Source of the DNA: Ruminiclostridium cellobioparum DSM 1351 = ATCC 15832
GTDB lineage: Bacteria > Bacillota > Clostridia > Acetivibrionales > DSM-1351
DNA length: 64,000 bases
Assembly: GCF_000621505.1 (NCBI RefSeq)
Contig: NZ_JHYD01000037.1
Coordinates: forward strand, 21,793-85,792
Reading direction: 5' to 3'
Positions within the stretch are counted from its first letter, which is position 1, and each line of letters begins with the position of its first letter. A program made the translations under genes and the position numbers. Below the pieces are notes generated by a model that saw only the letters and a list, made by a program, of their open reading frames with translations, did no database searches and had not been told where the DNA came from. Below, piece after piece: positions 8,637-17,531 of this stretch.

Positions 8637-9473
8637 ATGGAATGGATTGAAAGACTTAACTCTGTTATTGACTATATTGAAGAGCATCTTGACACAGAAA
8701 TAAGAAATGAGGAAATAGGAAGGATAGTATTATGCCCGGTTGGACCGTTTCTGAGGACCTTCTCCTTATTGACCGGAATAACACTTTCCGAGTATATCCG
8801 GAGAAGAAAGCTTACCATGGCGGCTTTCGAACTCCAGTCCACCGACTGCAAAGTGATCGACCTTGCTGTGAAATACGGGTACGAATCCTCAGATGCCTTT
8901 TGTGTGGCCTTCAAGAAGATGCACGGTATTCCGCCGGCAAATGCACGGCAGCAGAATATCAAGCTGAAATCCTTTCCACGCTTGTCCTTTACATTAACCA
9001 TTAAAGGGGATGCAGAAATGAATTATCGGGTTGTTGAGAGAGAAAGTTTTAGAGTTGCAGGGAAAGTGGTTAGGTCATCACTTGAAAACAATGTGATCCC
9101 GCAGTTCTGGGATGAATGCAAAAGGGACGGCACCATTGAAAAACTGCTTGAGGTGGGCATTGATACAAGTACTTATGGTATGTGTTTCGGCTATAACGAG
9201 GAAGGTTTCAATGATTACATGGTGGGTATTGAAACAGTTAAAGAAGATGCAGCCGGTTTAAAGACTGTAACTGTTCCCAGGTCCACCTGGCTGGTATTCG
9301 AGTCAGCAGGTCCCATAAATCCCACGCTGGGCAATACCTGGAGCAGAATTTACGGGGAGTTCCTGCCCCAGAGCATTTACAAACAGTCCTCGCTGCCAAC
9401 GATAGAGAAGTATTTTACAAATGATGTGGAGTCCGGAGATTATCTGGTTGAAATCTGGATACCGGTGCTTTAA
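8637..9473 (+). CDS. AraC-type regulator with GyrI-like effector domain
   Basis: The 278-residue protein has an N-terminal double helix-turn-helix AraC domain (residues about 5-105, with LAVKYGYESSDAFCVAFKK as the second HTH) and a C-terminal GyrI-like small-molecule binding domain (from about residue 122, beginning YRVVERESFRVAGK). This arrangement is that of Rob/BmrR-like multidrug or metabolite sensors rather than classical sugar AraC proteins. GGAGGGAGA precedes ATG 8637. It follows the sugar operon after a weak terminator, so it could control that operon. The effector is unknown. Confidence 0.85.
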   Translation: MEWIERLNSVIDYIEEHLDTEIRNEEIGRIVLCPVGPFLRTFSLLTGITLSEYIRRRKLTMAAFELQSTDCKVIDLAVKYGYESSDAFCVAFKKMHGIPPANARQQNIKLKSFPRLSFTLTIKGDAEMNYRVVERESFRVAGKVVRSSLENNVIPQFWDECKRDGTIEKLLEVGIDTSTYGMCFGYNEEGFNDYMVGIETVKEDAAGLKTVTVPRSTWLVFESAGPINPTLGNTWSRIYGEFLPQSIYKQSSLPTIEKYFTNDVESGDYLVEIWIPVL

Positions 9474-9484
9474 TTCAGAAAACA

Positions 9485-9518
9485 AAAATCCACCCGGATG
9501 CTATGAAGGGTGGATTTT
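9485..9518. terminator. Bidirectional terminator
   Basis: A perfect 11-bp stem, AAAATCCACCC (9485-9495) with GGGTGGATTTT (9508-9518), and a 12-base loop. It has A and T runs on both sides, so it can end both the AraC gene (plus) and the ferredoxin gene (minus), which converge here. Confidence 0.85.
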
Positions 9519-9539
9519 ACCTTGTGGTATCAATCTATT

Positions 9540-9731
9540 CTATTGTTCCAAATCTATAACGCTTACAGGACAGCCGTCTCTGGCGTCTTCAGCATCCTGT
9601 TCAAACTCTTCGGCGATATCGTCTTCAATGGTTTCGGCCTTGTTGTCCTCGTTCATGCTGAATACCGACGGACATATGGAAACGCATAATTCACAGCTGA
9701 TGCAGCCATCCTGATCTACAGATGCTCTCAT
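9540..9731 (-). CDS. Small [4Fe-4S] ferredoxin
   Basis: The 63-residue electron carrier has CISCELCVSICP near the N-terminus and a lone GCPVSVI Cys near the C-terminus. CxxCxxC plus the distal CP is the ligand set of single-cluster ferredoxins; the extra Cys of the first motif may be a fourth ligand or part of a disulfide. The region between (residues about 28-50) is very acidic (DDIAEEFEQDAED), typical of soluble ferredoxins. AGGAGG precedes the start on the minus strand. It is a single gene bounded by the bidirectional terminator. Confidence 0.9.
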   Translation of the reverse strand: MRASVDQDGCISCELCVSICPSVFSMNEDNKAETIEDDIAEEFEQDAEDARDGCPVSVIDLEQ

Positions 9732-9960
9732 AAATTACCTCCTGTTATTTTATTTCAAAGTTATTATTACATTAATTCCTGATAATATGCCTGTAATATG
9801 ATTTTATAAAATGTGTATACAATATACTGCTTTTATATTGATTTTATAAAAAACTTGAGTTATATTAAAAATAATAAAACATACAAGTGGGCTGTAATGT
9901 CTAAAATGTGACAGGCCACCGGGATTATATAGCTACGGTACAGCAGATCCAGAGGGAAAA

Positions 9961-10821
9961 ATGATAAGCGGCATAGAGATTATTGACAGTCATGTACACA
10001 CTTTCGCCAGTGATGAAATAGCGGGAAGGATAATATCTTCCTTTAACAAGCTTTATGATATTGAGTTCACAAATCCGGGAAACGGAACAATTGACAATGT
10101 TCTGGACAATATGAAGACGGGTGGAATAGACCGCACTGTAATGGTTAACTTCGCTCCGCCCAGGATAATTCATCAAAACAATCTTTGGACACTGGAAACT
10201 GGAAAAAATTCATGCGGAAAATTAATTCCCCTGGTAAGTTTTCATCCGGAAATGGAAGGAATATTGGTGGAACACCTTGAAAACTATATAAATATGGGTG
10301 CCAGAGGCATAAAACTTCATCCTATGGCTCAGGGGTTTGACGTCAGGGATGAAAGGATGCAAAAACTTTATGGAAGCTGCAATGAAAAGCGTTTTGCAAT
10401 ATTAATCCACTGTGGACGTGTTTCCAATGCCAGATTAAATGAATATTCTGATTTTGAATGTATATTGCCGGTTATTGAAAGATATCCCGACCTGCCGATA
10501 ATTCTCGCGCACATGGCCGACGGCAGTGTTGAACAGTGTCTGGAAGTTTCAAAAAAATATAAAAACGTTTATCTGGATACATCGATTGTCATAACCGGTT
10601 ATCCTGAAATATTGAATGTCAATGAACCAAGCTGGCTTGATGATGGTGAAGTTACTTCAATAATAAATGAAATCGGTGCTGACAGGATTATATTCGGGTC
10701 GGATTTTCCCTGGGGAAGTCCCATACATGATTTAAAAAGGATTATGAATTTTAACCTTGATATAAGTCAGAAAAGACTGATTTTTAACGAAAACGCCAAA
10801 AGAATATTTCAGCTCGAATAG
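9961..10821 (+). CDS. Amidohydrolase-family (PF04909-type) metal-dependent hydrolase
   Basis: The 286-residue TIM-barrel enzyme carries the family metal and catalytic residues in order: HVH (His11, His13), GIKLHP, LIHCGR, LAHMAD and the terminal Asp in FGSDFPWGSP. The SDFPWG ending is typical of the amidohydrolase-2 branch (hydrolases and decarboxylases of cyclic or aromatic acids). No substrate can be inferred. AGAGGG precedes ATG 9961. The next gene starts 16 bases later, so the two are probably one operon. Confidence 0.8.
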   Translation: MISGIEIIDSHVHTFASDEIAGRIISSFNKLYDIEFTNPGNGTIDNVLDNMKTGGIDRTVMVNFAPPRIIHQNNLWTLETGKNSCGKLIPLVSFHPEMEGILVEHLENYINMGARGIKLHPMAQGFDVRDERMQKLYGSCNEKRFAILIHCGRVSNARLNEYSDFECILPVIERYPDLPIILAHMADGSVEQCLEVSKKYKNVYLDTSIVITGYPEILNVNEPSWLDDGEVTSIINEIGADRIIFGSDFPWGSPIHDLKRIMNFNLDISQKRLIFNENAKRIFQLE

Positions 10822-10837
10822 GAAAGAGGGTAGACAT

Positions 10838-11173
10838 ATGGGCAAATTGAAGCTCAAGAGTATTTTAACCCTGGCATACAGTGCTGTTCTATCTGTACTT
10901 TTTTGTCTGGCAGGATATCTGATTTCACTAAGGATTAGTTACAATTTTATTGAGACACTTTTTCTGATAGGACTTGTTCTGGTTTTAGCAGGGATTGTGA
11001 TCATAATATCCAAAAACCAGAATAGAACCACTGTGGTTGATGCAGCAGAACCAAAACATGACAAAGGCGAAATAACGGATGAAGGGACACGGTTGATTCT
11101 TCTTGGTTTAAACGGTTTCACATCCGTCTTCACAGGTGTCTTCCTGCTGGCTATTGATGCCTTTCTGAGATAA
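10838..11173 (+). CDS. Small membrane protein, three predicted helices
   Basis: I do not recognise this 111-residue protein. Three hydrophobic stretches (about residues 10-30, 35-56 and 85-108) suggest an integral membrane protein, with a charged loop (residues 60-83) between the second and third. AGAGGG precedes ATG 10838. It follows the amidohydrolase gene closely and probably shares its transcript. Confidence 0.7.
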   Translation: MGKLKLKSILTLAYSAVLSVLFCLAGYLISLRISYNFIETLFLIGLVLVLAGIVIIISKNQNRTTVVDAAEPKHDKGEITDEGTRLILLGLNGFTSVFTGVFLLAIDAFLR

Positions 11174-11226
11174 TTTTCAAATTACCGGGCTTTTAAAATA
11201 CCTTGAAAACACACCAGGAATATTTA

Positions 11227-11256
11227 TTGTAAATACATTTTCTATTTTTGTATAAA
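11227..11256 (+). promoter_or_regulatory. Promoter for the 11291 gene
   Basis: TTGTAA (11227-11232), an 18-base spacer and TATAAA (11251-11256) sit 35 bases before ATG 11291. The -35 is imperfect. Confidence 0.45.
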
Positions 11257-11290
11257 ATACAATATAGATATTTTTGGATGGGAGGTATTT

Positions 11291-12169
11291 ATGAAAAGAC
11301 TATATCTATCGATCCTATATGTGGTTATGATTTCAGTTTTGGTCAGCGGGACTATTTTATTCAGCAAGTCCCAGGCCAATATTAATAACAGTGCCTATTC
11401 ACATAAAATAAGCCCGGACAGTTCCGGTCCTCAGACCAGGTCCTTTGATGAAAGGGATTCCGTTAAAATTCAGAATGAACGTACTGCGAGAAGGCAGGAA
11501 AAAATAAATGTATCCAATAATGCGGCAAAACTGGATTTAAAGGTGTATCTGACCGAAGACAACTATGGTCTTGTTACGCTGAAGCTTGACTATAAGCTTG
11601 GCGGCAGACCGGTAACCGGCAATATCGATGCTTTTCAAATGAAGGAGATAAGAAATATCTTCGGATTCAGGGAAAAGTACCGAAACGGATATGATATAAA
11701 GCATATGCTGCTGAATGAGAAAATGAAGAGGCTTTACTTTGCCGTGGAGGGAAAAAATGAAGACAGGTTTTACCGTACAACTCTGTATTCCTACGACCTG
11801 GAGAACTCCCACCTGGAAAAAATCCATTATGATGTTGGAGTTTTTAAAGGTTTTGCAATAACACCTGACGGAAAATATAATGCCTGCTGGTATTCTGCCA
11901 GTCAGCAGAATATTCCCTGCAACGAGGAAGACAATGTTATAGTTTTTAACTGCAGGGATAACAAACAGATATTTGACAGCAGCAGGGATATGGCCAGGGA
12001 TAAAAAATATTTGATAAGTGGGTTGTATGTATATAGTTTTGATTTTGTAAAATGGCGGGATAACCATACCTTTGAACTCAGCCGGGAAATCAGGGCAAAG
12101 GACGGAGCAGAAAAGGCAATAAAAAAATCCCTGCTGTTTGATTTGAACTCTCGAAAGGTCATAAAATGA
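11291..12169 (+). CDS. Hypothetical secreted or membrane-anchored protein
   Basis: The 292-residue protein begins with a Lys/Arg-containing N-terminus and one hydrophobic segment (residues 5-25), consistent with an uncleaved signal anchor or a signal peptide, so the rest should lie outside the membrane. Residues 30-75 are polar and low in hydrophobics, a likely linker. The remainder looks beta-rich and has no motif I can name. TGGGAGG precedes ATG 11291. It has its own likely promoter and stands alone. Confidence 0.65.
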   Translation: MKRLYLSILYVVMISVLVSGTILFSKSQANINNSAYSHKISPDSSGPQTRSFDERDSVKIQNERTARRQEKINVSNNAAKLDLKVYLTEDNYGLVTLKLDYKLGGRPVTGNIDAFQMKEIRNIFGFREKYRNGYDIKHMLLNEKMKRLYFAVEGKNEDRFYRTTLYSYDLENSHLEKIHYDVGVFKGFAITPDGKYNACWYSASQQNIPCNEEDNVIVFNCRDNKQIFDSSRDMARDKKYLISGLYVYSFDFVKWRDNHTFELSREIRAKDGAEKAIKKSLLFDLNSRKVIK

Positions 12170-12301
12170 ATAATTTCTTTTTATTTACCCGTCCAATAAG
12201 GCTTAATACAGGTTAATACAAGCAGGACAACTTGTTTTCATCAACCAATTGGTGTATTCTTTTAGAAGTACGCATATTTTTTTCTTTTGGAGTGATGTTA
12301 A

Positions 12302-12901
12302 GTGTATATTGTTGGACTCAACGGCAGCCCGAACATGGAGGGAAATACAAGCTTTCTCACAGGCAGGGTGCTTGAGGAATGTTCAAAGCTCGGAGCACGG
12401 ACTATTTTACTGGATATAGGAAAAATAATGGGTGAGCAGAAGTGCGGATACTGTACGGTGTGCTCAAATCCGTGTACAGGCAGCTGCTACAAAGGCACTT
12501 CACTGGAAGAAGCTTTTGAGCTTATGAAAAAAGCCGACGGCATTGTGATTGGAAGCCCCGTATACTTTGGAAGCGTATCGGCACAGCTCAAGGCGATGTT
12601 TGATAAAACAAGAAAAGCCAGAGTGAACAAGTGGTTTTATAATAAGGTAGGGCTTGGAGTCAGCGTAGGAAATGCAAGATTCGGCGGACAGGAAGCTGCT
12701 CTGAAGGCAATGCACGATATGATGCTGGTCAACGGTATGATAATTGTGGGGGACGGGTATATTGACGATGACTGCGGGCACCACGGGGTATGTGCCATGA
12801 GACCTGCCAGGGAGGATGAAAACGCTGTGAAAAGGGCGGTTATTTCGGCAAAAAGAATGGTCGAAGTCTGCAAAGCCACAGAAGGAATACGGTTCAATTA
12901 A
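12302..12901 (+). CDS. NAD(P)H-dependent FMN reductase / iron-sulfur-flavoprotein-like
   Basis: The 199-residue flavodoxin-fold protein has the FMN phosphate loop GSPNMEGNTSFL (residues 8-19) and the second FMN motif GSPVYFGSVSAQLK near residue 83. Between them is a Cys-rich segment, CGYCTVCSNPCTGSC (residues 45-59), in the position where iron-sulfur flavoproteins carry their cluster Cys. It may be a cluster-containing electron-transfer flavoprotein or a plain quinone or chromate reductase. The frame starts with GTG 12302 after TTGGAG. Confidence 0.8.
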   Translation: MYIVGLNGSPNMEGNTSFLTGRVLEECSKLGARTILLDIGKIMGEQKCGYCTVCSNPCTGSCYKGTSLEEAFELMKKADGIVIGSPVYFGSVSAQLKAMFDKTRKARVNKWFYNKVGLGVSVGNARFGGQEAALKAMHDMMLVNGMIIVGDGYIDDDCGHHGVCAMRPAREDENAVKRAVISAKRMVEVCKATEGIRFN

Positions 12902-12986
12902 CCTGATAAAATAACAACTGTAGAGTTTCTTAATAATTCTACATAAACAAGAATTTAATTTTTATAGAATAAAATGGAGCAATTGT

Positions 12987-13757
12987 ATGCTGAATGAATT
13001 TTCAAGAAATGAATTGATAATAGGAAAAGAAGGCCTTGAGAAGCTGCAAAACAGCAAGGTTGCAGTTTTTGGCGTAGGGGGTGTGGGCTCATACACCGTC
13101 GAGGCTCTGGTCAGATGCGGGCTGGGAAAAATTATACTCATAGATGACGACTGTGTCTGCCTTACAAATCTGAACAGGCAGCTGCACGCAACAAGGAAAA
13201 CGGTGGGAAAACCCAAGGTTGAAGCTATGAGGGACAGAGTTCTGGAAATTAACCCCAGGTGTGAGGTTACAATTATACAGAAGTTTTATATGCCGGAGGT
13301 GGCCGAAGAGATACTGGATAAAAGCTGCGACTATATTGTGGATGCCATAGATACCGTGACAGCAAAAATTGACCTTGTCGTAAGGGCGAATGAGCTGGGG
13401 ATACCGGTAATAAGCGCAATGGGAGCAGGAAACAAGCTTGACCCCACAAAGTTTGAGGTGTCGGATATATATAAAACTTCGGTGGATCCTCTGGCAAAGG
13501 TGGTCAGGAAGGAATTGCGCTTAAGGGGAATAAAGAAGCTCAAGGTGGTGTACTCAAAGGAGGAGCCGCGCAAGCCCGTTGAAACTGAAAGCTCCAGCTG
13601 CAGCGCAGGGTGCATCTGCCCGAAGGGGTCTACCAGAAAATGCACTGTCAAGCACCAGATTCCGGGAAGTCTGCCTTTTGTACCGTCGGTTATGGGTTTG
13701 ATCATAGCCGGTGAAGTTATAAAGGATATTATCGAATGGGAGAAACAGCATGTTTGA
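12987..13757 (+). CDS. tcdA: tRNA threonylcarbamoyladenosine dehydratase (TcdA/CsdL)
   Basis: The 256-residue ThiF/MoeB/E1-superfamily protein has the nucleotide loop GVGGVGS (residues 29-35), DDDCVCLTNLNRQ and the HATRKTVGKPK segment, all characteristic of TcdA. The family uses ATP to cyclise t6A37 of ANN-decoding tRNAs to ct6A. A Cys-rich insert near residue 200 (CSAGCICPKG, then KCTV) is common in clostridial members. The stop overlaps the start of the next gene. Confidence 0.88.
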   Translation: MLNEFSRNELIIGKEGLEKLQNSKVAVFGVGGVGSYTVEALVRCGLGKIILIDDDCVCLTNLNRQLHATRKTVGKPKVEAMRDRVLEINPRCEVTIIQKFYMPEVAEEILDKSCDYIVDAIDTVTAKIDLVVRANELGIPVISAMGAGNKLDPTKFEVSDIYKTSVDPLAKVVRKELRLRGIKKLKVVYSKEEPRKPVETESSSCSAGCICPKGSTRKCTVKHQIPGSLPFVPSVMGLIIAGEVIKDIIEWEKQHV

Positions 13758-14430
13758 GAAGCGTATAAATATATTTACCGGCCATTTCGGGAGCGGAAAG
13801 ACCGAAGTTGCGGTCAATTATGCCCTGAAGCTTGCAGAGGCCCATTATAAGACCGCAATAGTGGACTTTGATATAGTAAATCCCTATTTCAGGACAGCCG
13901 ATGCAAGGGAAGAACTGGAAAAGAACAACATCTGGGTTATTCTGCCCATGTATGCAAATACCAATGTGGATGTTCCGGCCATACCGTCCGAAATATACTC
14001 CCTCTTTCAGAAAAAGGAGTACAAGGCCGTTCTGGATGTGGGAGGAGATGACCTGGGGGCGAAGGCGGTATCCAGGTTTAAAGAGGAAATACTCAGTGAT
14101 GATTATGAAATGTTTTTTGTCATCAACACAAGGAGGGGTATGACCGATACTCCTGAAAAAATTCTTGAGATGATAGCGCTGGTAGAAGACAGTGCCAATA
14201 TCAAGGTCACCAGGCTTATCAACAACAGCAACCTTCTTGAGGAGACCACTCCTGAAATTATTCTTGAAGGCAATGGAATAATTTTTGAGGTGTCTGAAAA
14301 GCTCGGCATTCCACTGAGTATAACAGCAGGTCTGGAAGGGGTCATAAGCCGTCTTGAAAGCAGCAGGCTCAGCGGTTCCGAGCTGCTGCCGCTGAGGAAG
14401 CAGATTCACCTGCCCTGGAACAGGGGCTGA
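13750..14430 (+). CDS. MinD/CobQ-like P-loop ATPase of unknown role
   Basis: The 226-residue protein has Walker A GHFGSGKT (residues 11-18) and a Walker-B-like IVDFDIVNPYFR near residue 40. This arrangement is found in a clostridial family annotated as ATP-binding or cobalamin-biosynthesis-like proteins. It overlaps tcdA by 8 bases, so translation is probably coupled, which hints at a shared process such as tRNA or cofactor maturation. I cannot assign a function. Confidence 0.75.
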   Translation: MFEKRINIFTGHFGSGKTEVAVNYALKLAEAHYKTAIVDFDIVNPYFRTADAREELEKNNIWVILPMYANTNVDVPAIPSEIYSLFQKKEYKAVLDVGGDDLGAKAVSRFKEEILSDDYEMFFVINTRRGMTDTPEKILEMIALVEDSANIKVTRLINNSNLLEETTPEIILEGNGIIFEVSEKLGIPLSITAGLEGVISRLESSRLSGSELLPLRKQIHLPWNRG

Positions 14431-14486
14431 GGGCGGCAAGGGGAGCCCATTTGATACCTGAGCTTCCATAATGGAGGTAATATATC

Positions 14487-16190
14487 ATGATGGTTTTATA
14501 TTTCTTTTTAGCGGTTATAGCGGGTTATATTATTTTCAGTGCTTACGGGAAAGTCGCACATGACAGGAAATGCCGGAAGAATGTACAGTCCCAATGGGGA
14601 AAGAAACCCGCAAAAGAGTGCACCCCCAATGATTATATCTCTATCGGCAGCTATTTTAACAATGTCAAAGAAAACAGTGAAAAATTTTATATAGATGATA
14701 TAACCTGGAACGACCTTGATATGAACAGGGTTTTTTCCAGAATCAATAACACGCAGACCGATATTGGTGAGGAATATCTGTACAAGACTCTTAGAGAGCT
14801 TCAATACGATAAGGAAATATTGCGGAACAGAAACGATATGATCGAGTACTTCCGCTGCAATGACACCGAAAGAGAAAAAATACAGATATTGCTGTCCCAA
14901 TTGGGAAAGCTGAGATTCTTAAATTTATTCGAATACATAAGCGGAAAAAGAAAGGGTCTTGGAAAAAGCGGACTGTTCTATAAAATTTTATCCGCTGCTT
15001 TTATTGTTACACCTTTTGCAGCAGCTGTTTATCCTCCTGCCGTTGTCCTGTTTTTCATATCAATGGCCTTGAATATATCAATGTATTTCAAAGCAAGGGA
15101 TCAGATAGTCGGTCATTTGCAGGCGCTGGGTTACCTGGTAAACATGATCGGTACCGCGAAAAGGATTGCCAGGCTGCCCTATGGGCAAATCGGGTCCTAT
15201 ACAGAAAAATTGAAAAAGTGTACAAACAGGATCAAAGGCATCAGCCTTAACACTTTCTTTTTTATGTTCTATACAACTGAGAATTATTTTTTTGAGATTA
15301 TCAAAATATTCTTTCTGGGTGAACCCATTGCCTATCACAGTATTTTCAGGCTGATCGAGAAGTACAGAGGAGAGCTGAAGACCATTTATGAGACATTGGG
15401 CGAACTTGAAAGCCTTATAGCTGTCGCTTCATACAGGGATAGCCTCGAATATTATACGCTGCCTGAACTCGAACTTTGCAATACAATAAATTGCATAAAT
15501 AATGACCAAAACAACAATAAAAAATTTCATTTTACAGAATTATACCACCCGCTGATAGATAATCCGGCGGCAAACAGCTTTGATACATTAAAATCAGTAC
15601 TTATCACAGGTTCAAATGCTTCAGGAAAGTCGACCTTCTTAAAGTCGGCAGCCATAAATGCCATATTCGCCCAGACCATCTGCACCTGTCTGGCAAAGGA
15701 ATACAGCTCCTGCTTTTTCAATATATACAGCTCAATGGCACTTAATGACAATCTGGAGGCAAAGGAGAGTTATTATATTGTTGAAATAAAGTCGTTAAAA
15801 CGCATCCTTCAGGGTATTAATCCTGACATTCCCGTCCTCTGTGTCATTGATGAGGTGCTCAGGGGAACCAATACAATTGAGAGGATAGCGGCTTCTTCCG
15901 AAATAGTGGCTTATATTTCACAGAGCAACTGTATTTGCCTGTGCGCCACACATGATATAGAGCTGGCCCAGATATTAAATGACAGGGTGGACAATTATCA
16001 TTTTCAGGAGTTTTTTGACCAGGAGAAGATTGCCTTTGATTATAAAATCTATCCTGGACAGGCTTCTACGCGCAATGCCATAAAGCTGCTGAAAATTCTC
16101 GGCTATGATGCAGAAATGGTGGAAAATGCAGAAAACAGAGCCGGGGAATTTATCAGTAAGGGTCAGTGGGGGCGTATGGGAGGCAATTGA
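14487..16190 (+). CDS. Membrane-anchored MutS-family ATPase
   Basis: The 567-residue protein has an intact MutS-type ABC ATPase domain: Walker A GSNASGKST (residues 375-383), IDEVLRGTNT (Walker B and following loop) and the ATHDIELA switch. It lacks the mismatch-recognition and connector domains of MutS. A hydrophobic helix opens the protein (residues 2-20), and a pair of hydrophobic stretches (about 165-200) follows, so it should sit in the membrane. Families of this type are known in Firmicutes but their role is unclear; classical mismatch repair is unlikely. GGAGGT precedes ATG 14487. Confidence 0.8.
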   Translation: MMVLYFFLAVIAGYIIFSAYGKVAHDRKCRKNVQSQWGKKPAKECTPNDYISIGSYFNNVKENSEKFYIDDITWNDLDMNRVFSRINNTQTDIGEEYLYKTLRELQYDKEILRNRNDMIEYFRCNDTEREKIQILLSQLGKLRFLNLFEYISGKRKGLGKSGLFYKILSAAFIVTPFAAAVYPPAVVLFFISMALNISMYFKARDQIVGHLQALGYLVNMIGTAKRIARLPYGQIGSYTEKLKKCTNRIKGISLNTFFFMFYTTENYFFEIIKIFFLGEPIAYHSIFRLIEKYRGELKTIYETLGELESLIAVASYRDSLEYYTLPELELCNTINCINNDQNNNKKFHFTELYHPLIDNPAANSFDTLKSVLITGSNASGKSTFLKSAAINAIFAQTICTCLAKEYSSCFFNIYSSMALNDNLEAKESYYIVEIKSLKRILQGINPDIPVLCVIDEVLRGTNTIERIAASSEIVAYISQSNCICLCATHDIELAQILNDRVDNYHFQEFFDQEKIAFDYKIYPGQASTRNAIKLLKILGYDAEMVENAENRAGEFISKGQWGRMGGN

Positions 16191-16252
16191 ATTGACTGCG
16201 GAATTTGTACAGGCAAAATGGTGTCATTGTTTGCAAGTAAGTGCATTAATTA

Positions 16253-16281
16253 TTTACATCCAGGTGTATTAGTGGTATAAT
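16253..16281 (+). promoter_or_regulatory. Promoter of the GntR gene
   Basis: TTTACA (16253-16258), a 17-base spacer and TATAAT (16276-16281): a near-consensus sigma-A promoter 28 bases before GTG 16310. The -10 box lies inside the operator palindrome. Confidence 0.8.
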
Positions 16282-16290
16282 ACACCTGGA
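16259..16290. promoter_or_regulatory. Operator palindrome of the YtrA-type regulator
   Basis: TCCAGGTGTATTA (16259-16271) and its perfect complement TAATACACCTGGA (16278-16290) flank GTGGTA. The arms cover the spacer and -10 of the promoter, so bound protein would block RNA polymerase. A related site lies at 16694-16711. Autoregulation is inferred. Confidence 0.75.
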
Positions 16291-16309
16291 TGGCGGAGGT
16301 GACCTGGCA

Positions 16310-16684
16310 GTGTTGGATTTTTCAGGACTGATACTAAATAACAAGGATCCTGTATATATACAAATATCTAATTATGTAAAAAAGAAAATACTGCTGGGGC
16401 ATGCGGAAAACGGCACCGGGCTCCCTTCAAGACGTGAGCTGGCCGCCGCCTTGAACATCAATCCCAATACCGCCCAGAAGGCATACAAACTGATGGAGGA
16501 CGAGGGATTTATTGTCACCAGCACAAATGTGGGCAGCGTAATCTGCATAAATGATCAAATATATTCCAGGATCGAGTCTGAGCTTACCGAGTCTCTGGTC
16601 AGTGACTTTATTTCTGCGGCCAGAGAAGTAAACCTGTCCTATAAAAAAGTAATCCGCCTTATAACGGATAAATGGGATATATAA
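16310..16684 (+). CDS. GntR-family regulator, YtrA subfamily
   Basis: The 124-residue protein has the GntR winged-helix signature LPSRRELAAALNINPNTAQKAY in residues 35-56 and only a short C-terminal tail, as in YtrA regulators. It starts at GTG 16310, nine bases after GGAGGT. YtrA proteins usually repress themselves and a following ABC transporter. Here the palindrome over its own promoter and a second palindrome before the next gene fit that, but the transporter is broken, so the regulator may be orphaned. Confidence 0.85.
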   Translation: MLDFSGLILNNKDPVYIQISNYVKKKILLGHAENGTGLPSRRELAAALNINPNTAQKAYKLMEDEGFIVTSTNVGSVICINDQIYSRIESELTESLVSDFISAAREVNLSYKKVIRLITDKWDI

Positions 16685-16693
16685 CGGATTAGT

Positions 16694-16711
16694 GTATTAT
16701 AGCTATAATAC
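16694..16711. promoter_or_regulatory. Second operator/promoter palindrome
   Basis: GTATTATAG followed directly by CTATAATAC is a perfect 18-bp palindrome containing a TATAAT box (16704-16709). It shares GTATTA/TAATAC with the operator at 16259-16290. It sits 15 bases before the ATG of the decayed transporter gene. Confidence 0.6.
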
Positions 16712-16726
16712 AAGCGGGGTGAATAT

Positions 16727-17350
16727 ATGAAGAAGTTGTATAAATTGATAAATTTCCAGTTCGGGTTTATTTCCAGGCTTGTATTGCTTGAGTGTTTACT
16801 GCTCATCGTGGCGCAGAACATGCTCCTTTACATAACGGCCGGGGATTATCCCGCCGACAGGTATATACCCTTTGAAAAGCTGATAGCACTTTCGGGTGTA
16901 TCCTTGGCATTTTATATTGGTTTTACATCAACTCTTGCGGGATGTGTTTACAGTATTCTGTCCGATTATTCAGGCAGCAGGGCATCTATACGCTTATGGC
17001 AATTCCTGACGGCAGGTCGGCCATTTATTTCTCCAAAGTCATACCGGGCCTTATTTATCTGCTCATGCTCATATGTTTCCAGCTTATCAGCATACTGACA
17101 GGGTATATGCTCTTTTCAACCCCTTTTTCAGCTGTTGTGACTAATGGGCTTATTAGAGACCATTCTTGTCAGCACCCACCATGTCAATGAAATAGAAAAT
17201 TTTCTTGACAGGGCTATCATTCTCCGGCGTGGAAGGATAGCGGCAGATGTTTATATAGATGATTTGAAAAATCAGGGCAAAACTTTGCAGCAGCTGATCA
17301 TGGAGCTCTCGGGATACAGCGGGGACAGGTTCAAAGAATTGCCGGACTGA
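16727..17350 (+). pseudogene. Remnant of an ABC transporter (permease start joined to ATPase end)
   Basis: The first part (ATG 16727) encodes two or three membrane helices of an ABC permease. Near 16980 the frame shifts: the continuation GIYTLMAIPDGRSAIYFSK and a further helix lie one frame over (16942-17190). After about 17143 the sequence becomes the C-terminal end of an ABC ATPase, with the H-loop-like segment STHHVNEIENFLDRA and a normal stop at 17350. So there is at least one frameshift plus a deletion that removed the permease end and the ATPase Walker and signature parts. It follows a YtrA-type regulator, whose usual target is such a transporter. Confidence 0.8.
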
Positions 17351-17357
17351 TTTTTAT

Positions 17358-17403
17358 CAAAGTCAATTGCTGTCGGCTTTCAGCTGCTAGTAATTGACTT
17401 GCA
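17358..17403. repeat. Small dispersed palindrome, copy 1
   Basis: AAGTCAATT (17360-17368) pairs with AATTGACTT (17392-17400). The right half, including CAGC.G.TAGTAATTGACTT, recurs at 28198-28250 with a different loop. It lies between the decayed transporter and the oxidoreductase operon and could serve as a terminator. Confidence 0.55.
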
Positions 17404-17531
17404 AATACAAGTAAAGAGTTTTATAATAAACAATAGTTTTAGTTCGTTAAATCAGTAAATAAATCAGTAAATAATTTCAAATCAATTATTTAAATTTATT
17501 ATTTAAATCAAATACAAGTGAGGTTTTGACA

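Noticed and set aside
14487..16190. Canonical MutS or MutS2 mismatch-repair protein
   Set aside because: Too short, no mismatch-recognition or Smr domain, and membrane segments are present.
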